This document shows, in pieces, positions 19,901-27,219 of a DNA stretch of 64,000 bases (position 1 is its first letter; every line of letters begins with the position of its first letter). A model generated the notes under the pieces. It saw nothing but the letters and a program-made list of their open reading frames with translations, was not told the origin of the DNA and did no database searches. Origin of the DNA: Colivivens sp963594655 (GTDB taxonomy: Bacteria; Bacteroidota; Bacteroidia; Bacteroidales; Bacteroidaceae). Made by a program: the position numbers and the translations under genes. Location of the stretch: the NCBI GenBank assembly GCA_963594655.1, contig CAVBFD010000005.1, positions 1-64,000 of the forward strand, read 5' to 3'.

Positions 19901-20277
19901 GTGTCAACTGTAATTACATCCGCATAGAGGTAAGCGTAAGCGTCCTGAGCGGTATTGTTGAAGTAGAGTTTTGCGGCAGCGCTCTGTCCACCGTAGCGGT
20001 GGAACGCCTGCGCACGCAGGGTGTAGACACCTGCGGGAAGATAAACAAACTGGTAACGGTCAATGTCGGATACACAGAAGTTCTCCCATTCATTGCTGTT
20101 ATAAGCGGCACTCGTACCCAACCAATAACCACCGTCATTGGTAGTACCGTCATAATCACCCCAGTCAAGCTGACTGGACACGTCGTCACCTTCCTTCCAT
20201 CCGGAGGTGTCGATCTGCGCATTGACAGTCATGGCTCCCGCCACAAACATCAACACTGAAAGTAATTTTTTCATCAT
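16924..20277 (-). CDS. Large secreted multi-module protein, probably glycan-binding
   Basis: 1117 aa with a signal peptide (1-21, ending VNAQ). I do not recognise a catalytic domain. Three beta-sandwich-like modules each end in a similar phrase: LGIRRPGEY...WVLYTNFQIIYDG near 240, VGVRTDCFYAATGFHLYYYG near 610, and LGIRKATTI...WCIFDNFKLYYLG near 1080. They alternate with two mostly helical, alanine- and glutamate-rich stretches (about 255-400 and 625-810). A segment near 960-985 is rich in DENG repeats, resembling calcium-binding loops. The end, IYNVAGQKL...KKYLVK, looks like a T9SS sorting tail. It lies 193 bp upstream of the GH5-GH43 gene, same strand. A surface glycan-binding role is inferred from layout only. 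Confidence 0.7.
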   Translation of the reverse strand: MMKKLLSVLMFVAGAMTVNAQIDTSGWKEGDDVSSQLDWGDYDGTTNDGGYWLGTSAAYNSNEWENFCVSDIDRYQFVYLPAGVYTLRAQAFHRYGGQSAAAKLYFNNTAQDAYAYLYADVITVDTMAQDQYGNDSIAAFTVQSSRQKALRSNWSEEVDHIIYEKINDDGSTEWSSDSKYTFEDVTYYAPNSMAGARAYFDLNAFWNEVKVVVKEDSYVKLGIRRPGEYIDSEWVLYTNFQIIYDGNSGDAVEIELAQEEYNKAEAALEQLRDNISKKYGALSVLLDDAMMELDYDDTDAESIKKATETANSMYAEYLAYFNDAETISGLIGSMTSLSELTSYAGLDAFKAAIAAAQSVIDDGNGSDPTITDPATYTDTMNALVSARVTYLMSAGADDNGVYDFSAAIKNRWFCNEEYNPTWNADLQQYRYADDIESAWFGDNKAWEKDPTVDDEANSRYALSDKVVFYSTETNNEWVKDMKVTSGWIASLEKPLFTQGYTAIQQWSGSVVTGYTGVHQTLTGLPDGFYSMSAMYVNAGNDVSEGQYAFISCGDKMEKAQFTKKYTGWWGNSRSGWQTLSTGMMQVTGGVASVGVRTDCFYAATGFHLYYYGSEPNFSAMVQVKLDEVRALAEERLSFPGDVVAVDSMLGAIVMPIQGFDAYLNALDVVSSTTEYINAAYNYINSWNIVNDIVVAQGAYDSESSEYAIYDVLFNEVSEIGSNETDTYKTAQKATELFNSLAAYFSYSAEIGAYADVYPSIATVINKQYESLMTTVTQEAVDACMAELKAAYKDVMKAKNAKILADLGIDKATVDSPVDVTALLTNPDFSDGKNGWTDAQNNMVVDKNLQNAERWNENFDYSQTVVALPAGCYKVTVQAFYRDGNVGNVNEGSYYNWWYAAAADVELWENKNVELYVRSNSAERFSYITSIASELFEEPSFTKMVGSIVDGDVLVDENGDIVYDENGNEIVEKDTIWQYYNDTVYTETGEIESVKAHGYPFDAEVDEAGTIYYYPNSMTGAYHCFTKNPTCYHNEEAIMLEEGEDLTLGIRKATTISNDWCIFDNFKLYYLGTEAPDAIHEVDQESKGDGAIYNVAGQKLSVLQKGINIINGKKYLVK

Positions 20278-20431
20278 AAATTTAGTTGTTTAAAAAAGTT
20301 GTTTCAATAATAGCATTTTGCGACGGCAAAGTAACAGCTTCTATCTATAACCCTCTTGAACCCTTGATTTCTTTTCTTGCAAATTGGTTACATCGACAAA
20401 AATTCCGGTGAAAAACCCACCTTGCACAAGC

Positions 20432-20457
20432 GTCCGCCGCAATTTAGCGGTTCGGAC
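20432..20457. promoter_or_regulatory. Inverted repeat upstream of the hybrid two-component gene
   Basis: GTCCGCCGC at 20432-20440 pairs with GCGG-TT-CGGAC at 20447-20457, with a 2-nt bulge. It lies 27 nt before the -7 box of the regulator gene and on the divergent side faces the 1117-aa protein gene. It could be an operator or an RNA hairpin. Confidence 0.35.
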
Positions 20458-20483
20458 ACTGAACGACATTGCCGAAAAAAGGT

Positions 20484-20491
20484 TATCTTTG
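20484..20491 (+). promoter_or_regulatory. -7 box of the hybrid two-component system gene
   Basis: TATCTTTG matches TAnnTTTG and lies 28 nt before the ATG at 20520. No standard -33 element is visible. Confidence 0.55.
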
Positions 20492-20519
20492 CAATCGATT
20501 AAAGAGAAAGGTACACATC

Positions 20520-23500
20520 ATGCGACACAAATTATTCTTACTCGTCATCATGGCGGCAATGGCGGTAACCGGCAATTCACAAACCGCCAGGATATACACC
20601 ACACAGGACGGACTGGCGAGCAGTTCCATCAATTCGGCATACATCGACTCACGCGGCATCGCATGGGTGTCGGGGGTAGCCTCACTGGACATGTTCGACG
20701 GAGAGCGGTTCCACAACCAACTGGCAGACCACAAGGACCAACTGATAAACAGTGTCAGGACTGTCAGGGAACGCACGGCGAACCAGCTGTGGCTTGCCAC
20801 GAGCAACGGACTCATCCTGTATGACATCACGGGAAACAGTCTGAGACATGTCTTCCTCTCGGACAACGAGACGAAGGAGGGACTGTCCATAGGCGATGTC
20901 CTACAGTACCCCGAAAAAGACCGGCTGTTGATTTCCACCGCCGGCGAAGGGTTGGTCGTCTTCAACGAGAAGACGTGCAGGACGGACTCGGTGATGACGG
21001 CAAAACTCAGGAAACTGTTCCCTGACAATATCTGTCAGCATGTATTCATAGACAGGGGCGGCCATCTGTGGATTATAGACAACAACCACCGGCTGCACCA
21101 CATCGACCTGAAAGCCATGAAGACACTGCCGGTCAGAATGACGGTGGATGCCGCTGAAATCATACAGCACAACAGCACATACGTCATATCACAGCTCCGG
21201 AAATCGGGGGACATCATACTCGGCACCAACGCCGGCATACTCCTGTTCGACACCAAGTCGCAAGTGCTGAGGACACTCAAGCAGCCGTTCAACTACCCTG
21301 TGTCGTCGGTCATAGACCGCAAGGACGGAACAATCCTGGTAGGAACGGACAGCAGGGGAATATGGCAGTTGCACGACGACGAGACTCTCTCTCCTTATTA
21401 TATATACAGTCCTAACGTAAACCTTGACTTCGCCAAGATAAGGTCGTTTGCGGAGGATGCGGACGGCAACCTGCTGGTGGGGATATACCAGAGAGGTGTG
21501 CTTGTACTGCCCAACCACTCCGACAACTTCATGTATTATGCCATATCGCCCTCATCCAACAAGATGAACGCGTCGTGCATCACCTCCATAACGGCAGACA
21601 GGAAAGGCAATTACTGGATAGGCACGGACGGCGCGGGCGTGTTCATGTCGGAGAACGACAACCTGAGCAATGCCGTGGCGGTGGGCGGACTAAAATCACC
21701 GTTGGTGCAGAGCATTGCGGTGGACAAGCGCGGAACGGTATGGATAGGGTCGTACGGAGGTGGAGTGCAGTGCCGCACAAGCGGTGAATTCGTGACACCC
21801 GACTGGCTGCGCCAGTTCTCCTCAGAACCGATAATGGACCTGGCATACGACCGGAACCACGATGTCCTTTATATAGGAACCAACGGCAGGGGAGTGTTCA
21901 TGGCAGACCTGAAGTCACACAACGTGAAAGACCTTTCGTCCATAACACCGTTCAACGGATGGACTTATTGTCTCTGCTGCGACGGCGACAACCTGTGGAT
22001 CGGCACCACCCAAGGCATATTCCAGTACAAGTACGCCTCAAGCCAGATAACGGAAATCACCTTCGACCGTTCCAACATTCTCATGGCAAGGTGCATCGTC
22101 AAGGACGGACAGAACCTGTACATAGGCACCAACTCGGGACTCATAGTCTACGACCTGCAGACATCAGAGTCGAAGATACTGCTTCAGGAGGAGTCGGTGA
22201 TGTCGGTCGAGACCACACCGACAGCCATTTGGCTCGCCACCTTGCAGGAGATTATCTGTATTGACAAGAACTCGTCCACTCCACATGTCTACACCTCCTT
22301 CGGAGGATACTTCATCGGGGAGTTCCACGGGAAGTCCCACTACAAGTCAAAGTCCAACACCATCTACTTCGGTTCCGACAACGGGATAATAGGCTTCAAC
22401 GCCTCCGAGATTAGTAGGCACAAGGACCTCAAACGTCCAATCCTGCTCACCAGTCTGAAGGTGAACGGGCAGTACGTCTCCTACAAACCGGAGGAGGACG
22501 GCAACACACTGGACCAGAATATACTCTCAGCAAAAGAAATCAGGCTGGAGTCCAACCAGAACTCACTGGAATTCACGTTCGCCGTACCCGACTATTCCGC
22601 CCCGAACCGTATACTGTACAAGTATATGCTTGAAGGCTACGACAAGACATGGCACTCCTGCCAGTCGGGTTCGGGGGTGTACTACTCTACTCTTCAACCG
22701 GGCAGATACACCATGCATGTCAAGGCGTACAGGGAAAACGACGAGCAGAACTGCATCGAGAAGGAGATAGACATAACCGTGGCGCATCCTTGGTACGCCT
22801 CATGGTGGGCTTGGTTGATTTACATCATCATAGCCACCGTAGCCGGCATCTATGTATATAAGGTGTACAACGGACACAGGAGACAACGGAAACTGTTGGG
22901 CATGGCAAGACAGAACGAGCAGCTCAAGGAGGCGAAACTGCGTATGTTCACCAGTATCGCACACGAACTGCGGTCGCCATTGACCATGGTGCTGTCACCC
23001 CTGCGCCAACTCATGAGCATGAGTGCGGACAGTAGCGCAAGTGACAGCGACCAGAAGGCACAGGACAAGAACCTGAGTCTGTACAGGATTATGGAGAGGA
23101 ACTGTGAACGGCTTCTGAACATAGTGCAGCAGATAACGGACATCCGCAAGATAGACAACGGACAGTTCCACCTGCATTTCTCCGAGACGGACTTCCAACA
23201 GTACTCGGACAACATATTCCAGTCGTTCGCGGGGTACGCCACCGTCAAGCGCATCACGTTCACCATTGAGCATGCCAACCAGCACGTGATGATATGGATT
23301 GACAAGAACCACTTCGAGAAGATACTGTCCAATATCCTGTCCAACGCCTTCAAGTTCACCCCGGAGGAAGGCCGCATCATGGTACGCACCAAATGCATAC
23401 TGAAGGACGCGAAGGACTGGTTTGAGATTCGTGTGTACAACAGCGGGTCAAGTATCAGTCCCAAGGACATGCCGCATATCTTCGAGCGGTTCTACCAGGC

Positions 23501-24587
23501 GGACAGCAACACATCGGGCAAGCAGGGCTCGGGAATCGGACTGAACCTCGTGACCGAACTGGTGACCCTCCACCACGGCGACATCAGTGTCCGCAATATC
23601 GACCCTGACGGAGTGGAGTTCATCATGGAATTCCCGTTGGGCAACAGTCACCTCAAAGAAGACGAGCTGCTGCCACTACAGGAGGAGACCGCAAATGACA
23701 ACTCCACAGTAAAGGCGGACACGGATTCCGGCCTGTTCGCCGAACTCGACGAGCCTGAGGCGGAAGCAGTCGGTACGGAGAAGAAGAAACTCACGATAAT
23801 GGTTGTGGACGACGACAACGGACTGTGCCAGTATATCAAGGACCAGTTGCAGGACACATACAACGTGATAACCTGCAACGGCGGCAACCCCGCATGGCAG
23901 AAGATTCTGACTCAACGTCCTGATGCGGTAGTGACCGACATACGTATGCCCGACGGTGACGGCATCGAACTGTGCAAGCGCATAAAGTCGAACCCGGAGA
24001 CCAACAACCTGCCGATAATCATGCTTACGAGCGAGAACAGCGACAGGGCGCAGATAAACAGTCTGAACCTGGATGTGGACCACTTCCTGACCAAGCCGTT
24101 CAACCTACTGATGCTCAAGAGCGCAATAGCGCAAGGCATAAGGGTGCGCGAGAGGATTATCGGAAGAGTGAGGAGAACAGAGGTAGGTTACGACTATGCG
24201 TCAGCAAAGATTGACAGTGCGGACGACAAGCTCTTCAACCGCATCAACGAGTCCCTGAAGAAACATCTCGACGACTCCAGCTTCGGGGTCAACGAGCTGG
24301 CTAACGACGCCGGGATAAGTCGTGTACACCTGAACCGCAAGATGAAGGAGCGTTACGGCATCTCGCCCAACACGTTCATCCGTTCATACAGGCTGAAGCA
24401 AGCCGCCTACCTGCTCGTAAACAATAACGTGAACGTGTCGGAAGTGGCGTACAGGGTAGGTTTCTCCTCCCACTCACATTTCAGCAACACCTTCCACGAG
24501 TACTTCGGCATGACCCCGAAAGAGTTCATCGCCTATTACTCGGAGAACCTTAACGACGAGGCGTTGCAGAAACTGTTCGAGCAGTAG
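20520..24587 (+). CDS. Hybrid two-component system regulator (HTCS)
   Basis: 1355 aa from the ATG at 20520 (MRHKLFLLVI); an upstream frame start at 20469 precedes the promoter box. Order: signal peptide; periplasmic Reg_prop beta-propeller repeats (phrases such as NYWIGTDGAGVF, VWIGSYGGGVQ, LWIGTTQGIF); a Y_Y_Y domain; one transmembrane segment (WWAWLIYIIIATVAGIYVY); HisKA with His815 in HELRSPL; an HATPase; a receiver domain with Asp1140 in VVTDIRMP; and a C-terminal AraC-type HTH. HTCS proteins sense an oligosaccharide in the periplasm and switch on polysaccharide utilisation genes. Neighbouring GH5-GH43 and GH127 are the likely targets. No SusC/SusD is in view. Confidence 0.95.
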   Translation: MRHKLFLLVIMAAMAVTGNSQTARIYTTQDGLASSSINSAYIDSRGIAWVSGVASLDMFDGERFHNQLADHKDQLINSVRTVRERTANQLWLATSNGLILYDITGNSLRHVFLSDNETKEGLSIGDVLQYPEKDRLLISTAGEGLVVFNEKTCRTDSVMTAKLRKLFPDNICQHVFIDRGGHLWIIDNNHRLHHIDLKAMKTLPVRMTVDAAEIIQHNSTYVISQLRKSGDIILGTNAGILLFDTKSQVLRTLKQPFNYPVSSVIDRKDGTILVGTDSRGIWQLHDDETLSPYYIYSPNVNLDFAKIRSFAEDADGNLLVGIYQRGVLVLPNHSDNFMYYAISPSSNKMNASCITSITADRKGNYWIGTDGAGVFMSENDNLSNAVAVGGLKSPLVQSIAVDKRGTVWIGSYGGGVQCRTSGEFVTPDWLRQFSSEPIMDLAYDRNHDVLYIGTNGRGVFMADLKSHNVKDLSSITPFNGWTYCLCCDGDNLWIGTTQGIFQYKYASSQITEITFDRSNILMARCIVKDGQNLYIGTNSGLIVYDLQTSESKILLQEESVMSVETTPTAIWLATLQEIICIDKNSSTPHVYTSFGGYFIGEFHGKSHYKSKSNTIYFGSDNGIIGFNASEISRHKDLKRPILLTSLKVNGQYVSYKPEEDGNTLDQNILSAKEIRLESNQNSLEFTFAVPDYSAPNRILYKYMLEGYDKTWHSCQSGSGVYYSTLQPGRYTMHVKAYRENDEQNCIEKEIDITVAHPWYASWWAWLIYIIIATVAGIYVYKVYNGHRRQRKLLGMARQNEQLKEAKLRMFTSIAHELRSPLTMVLSPLRQLMSMSADSSASDSDQKAQDKNLSLYRIMERNCERLLNIVQQITDIRKIDNGQFHLHFSETDFQQYSDNIFQSFAGYATVKRITFTIEHANQHVMIWIDKNHFEKILSNILSNAFKFTPEEGRIMVRTKCILKDAKDWFEIRVYNSGSSISPKDMPHIFERFYQADSNTSGKQGSGIGLNLVTELVTLHHGDISVRNIDPDGVEFIMEFPLGNSHLKEDELLPLQEETANDNSTVKADTDSGLFAELDEPEAEAVGTEKKKLTIMVVDDDNGLCQYIKDQLQDTYNVITCNGGNPAWQKILTQRPDAVVTDIRMPDGDGIELCKRIKSNPETNNLPIIMLTSENSDRAQINSLNLDVDHFLTKPFNLLMLKSAIAQGIRVRERIIGRVRRTEVGYDYASAKIDSADDKLFNRINESLKKHLDDSSFGVNELANDAGISRVHLNRKMKERYGISPNTFIRSYRLKQAAYLLVNNNVNVSEVAYRVGFSSHSHFSNTFHEYFGMTPKEFIAYYSENLNDEALQKLFEQ

Positions 24588-24611
24588 CGGAGGCGGGGAT
24601 CCGACACACCA

Positions 24612-24652
24612 AAAACAAAGCGGAGGCAACCTGGTTGCCTCCGCTTTGTTTT
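24612..24652. terminator. Bidirectional terminator between HTCS and GH127
   Basis: A perfect 19-bp stem (24612-24630 with 24634-24652, loop CTG), with A- and T-runs at its base. It serves the two convergent genes. Confidence 0.92.
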
Positions 24653-24672
24653 ATAGAATGACTTATACCACG

Positions 24673-27159
24673 TTATTTCACGCTCCACTCAAAGACACCG
24701 CAGGACTTGTCCTTAGGTTGAACAAGCTCCAGTTTGACTCCTGATGTCTTTACAGGGTCGAAGCTGACGGTGCAGGCCACACCCTTGTCTGTAGGATAAC
24801 CTGACGGGTTCTTCACCTCCACCCAGTTGCCTGACGCGTCCTTGTAGTAGAGTTTCCATGAATCAGGCACCTTGCAGCCCTGCCATGGCTGGTCGTCGTA
24901 CCAGTAGACTGTTGAAGTGGAAATCTCTGTAGGTTCCTTGAACTCATAGGCAAGCCACTCTGTGGAATTGGTCTTGGGCCACCAGTGTGTGTAAGGGATA
25001 CTGCGGTCGTTTCCATCTGCCGGCACGAGACGGTCGTTGATGGCAGAGATAGACGGTATACGCGCGGAGGTAGTTACCTTTGACTGGGACGCTATTGACG
25101 GCGGGAGAGCGGGACTGGTCGCGCTCAGGTCGTACGGAAGCCATACGGCCATGTTGCCGTTGCCACGGTGCGCCCACGCATAGTAAGGGATGAGGGTCAG
25201 TTTCTCGTCCTTGATGGTCAGTTTTCCTTCCTCATTGAAGCTCAGGGTCTGCGCTCCTGTAATCAGAGTCTGCACCTTGGTTTCGGCAATCTCGGTAGTT
25301 CCCATCGTGAACTTGGGATCCTGGTTGAGGAGGACACTGAGGACATCACAGTCGTTGTCAGGCCATTCGGCGCAGTAAACCAACGGACCACGCTCTATAG
25401 CCGCACGACCCTTGTCGGCAGCCACCTTGCCGTTAGCCTTCACAAGACGCGCGTCCATGTCGAAGTGTACGCTCACCTTGTCACCTGCCTTCCACTTGCG
25501 GTCAATCACGAAATAACCGTCCTTCAGTTCACTGGTCACAGCCTTGCCGTTCACCATGACACTGTACTTGAGGTTCTTGCCGTCAGCATAGTGGTAGAGG
25601 TCGCTCGGCACAACCTGTCCGCGCACCCATCCCGGGATACGGATCTTGAGGGAGAAGTTGCCGCTTGCCTTCTTCATGGTCATGGTGATGTCACCGTCCC
25701 ACGGATAGTTGGTTGACTGCTGCAAAGTGACAGACTTGCCGCCCACCTTCACTGTAGTCTCGTTGCTTGCGAACAAGTTGACGTAAAGGGACTTGTCCTT
25801 AACGGCGTAGATATACTGTGGGAAAGAAGGGATGAAACGGGCTGCATTGGACGGACAGCAAGCGCAACCGAACCAATCCTGACGCTGGTGCTGACCCATT
25901 GACTGGAGCGGGTTCGGATAGAAGAACTTGCCTCCATCGATGGATATGCCACTCAGCACACCGTTGTAGAGAGAACGCTCAAGAGCGTCGTAGTACTTGC
26001 TCTCTCCATGAAGGAGGAAGAGGCGGTAGTTGAGATATACCTGGGCTATGGCTGCGCAAGTCTCGCAATACGCACTCATGTTAGGCAGTTCATAATTGGC
26101 ACCGAAAGCCTCGCCTGAAGCAGTGGCTCCGACTCCACCTGTGAGGTAATACTTCTTGCCTACTATATTGTCCCAGATACGGTCGATGGCATGGATATAA
26201 GAGGTGTCGCCTGTAAGCGCCGCCACGTCAGCCATACCTGCGTACATATATCCGGCACGTACGGCATGTCCCACAGCCTCGTCCTGTTCGAGGACAGGCT
26301 TATGGCTCTGGGCATACTCGTCAATCTTGTGGTAATAACCGGCGTTGTCAACATACATGCCGCCACGGCTGCGTTTCCATGACTGGTCAATCTTGCCACG
26401 CTGGTCAAGGAAGAACTTAGCCTCATCGAGGTATCTCTTGTCACCGGTCGCGGTGTAGAGCTTTGCCAGTCCCATCTCCGCAATCTGGTGTCCAGGCACG
26501 ACACACGCCTGTCCGGCGTTTGTTCCCACCTCCTTTATCACACAGTCAGCGTATTTCTTGGCGATGTTGAGGAGGGTCTTCTTGCCTGTAGCGTTGTAGT
26601 GTGCCACAGCCGCCTCGCACAAGTGACCGAGGTTATAGAACTCGTGGGAGAGATCCTCCACCAGTTCCCAACGCTTTGTTCCTGCCCAGTTGTGCGGATG
26701 TTGCGGGTTCTGGGTACGGGCGGTATAGAGGTATCCGTCCGGTTCCTGCGCCGCCTGTATGATGGCGATGACGCTGTCGCAGTACTTGTCTACAGGAGTG
26801 CCGTTAATCAACGCCTTTGGATAGGTCTGCATCAGATAGGCCGCACCTTCGAGAGTCTTGTAAGGGTCGGTGTCATCAAAAGAATAGCCCATTGTCACCT
26901 CGAAATTCTTGCCGGTCTTGATGTGTTCGGCAGCCTGCTCGAAATTCTTGTAACGGCCTGTTTCCTCACTCTTGCGGAAAGCGAGTGGGATGGTGACATC
27001 TTTGCTCGCCTGCAGACGCTGGCCCCAGAATGTGTTAGGTGTCACCTTGACAGCGGTGAAGGGAACCGGGGTGATCGGATATCCAGAATTGTCACTCTGG
27101 GCGCTGACGCTTCCCATTCCGCATACTGCCAATAAAGAGAAAGTGATTAATTTCTTCAT
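24673..27159 (-). CDS. GH127-type beta-L-arabinofuranosidase
   Basis: 828 aa from the ATG at 27159 (MKKLITFSLL), which places the signal peptide (ending VSAQ) at the N-terminus; an upstream start at 27213 is less likely. The family signature is the cysteine-rich zinc site: CETC (with the ECx Glu) and GCACCPSN, the latter holding the proposed Cys nucleophile. These enzymes release L-arabinofuranose from plant polymers or glycoproteins. The C-terminal about 110 residues look like a discoidin-type sandwich. Unlike the GH5-GH43 and 1117-aa proteins it has no sorting tail, so it is probably periplasmic. GH146 is a close alternative. Confidence 0.88.
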   Translation of the reverse strand: MKKLITFSLLAVCGMGSVSAQSDNSGYPITPVPFTAVKVTPNTFWGQRLQASKDVTIPLAFRKSEETGRYKNFEQAAEHIKTGKNFEVTMGYSFDDTDPYKTLEGAAYLMQTYPKALINGTPVDKYCDSVIAIIQAAQEPDGYLYTARTQNPQHPHNWAGTKRWELVEDLSHEFYNLGHLCEAAVAHYNATGKKTLLNIAKKYADCVIKEVGTNAGQACVVPGHQIAEMGLAKLYTATGDKRYLDEAKFFLDQRGKIDQSWKRSRGGMYVDNAGYYHKIDEYAQSHKPVLEQDEAVGHAVRAGYMYAGMADVAALTGDTSYIHAIDRIWDNIVGKKYYLTGGVGATASGEAFGANYELPNMSAYCETCAAIAQVYLNYRLFLLHGESKYYDALERSLYNGVLSGISIDGGKFFYPNPLQSMGQHQRQDWFGCACCPSNAARFIPSFPQYIYAVKDKSLYVNLFASNETTVKVGGKSVTLQQSTNYPWDGDITMTMKKASGNFSLKIRIPGWVRGQVVPSDLYHYADGKNLKYSVMVNGKAVTSELKDGYFVIDRKWKAGDKVSVHFDMDARLVKANGKVAADKGRAAIERGPLVYCAEWPDNDCDVLSVLLNQDPKFTMGTTEIAETKVQTLITGAQTLSFNEEGKLTIKDEKLTLIPYYAWAHRGNGNMAVWLPYDLSATSPALPPSIASQSKVTTSARIPSISAINDRLVPADGNDRSIPYTHWWPKTNSTEWLAYEFKEPTEISTSTVYWYDDQPWQGCKVPDSWKLYYKDASGNWVEVKNPSGYPTDKGVACTVSFDPVKTSGVKLELVQPKDKSCGVFEWSVK

Positions 27160-27219
27160 AAATTGAGAGATAAAAATTAGTATAAATGTTATTGTTAGAT
27201 TCTTATACAACAAAATAGT

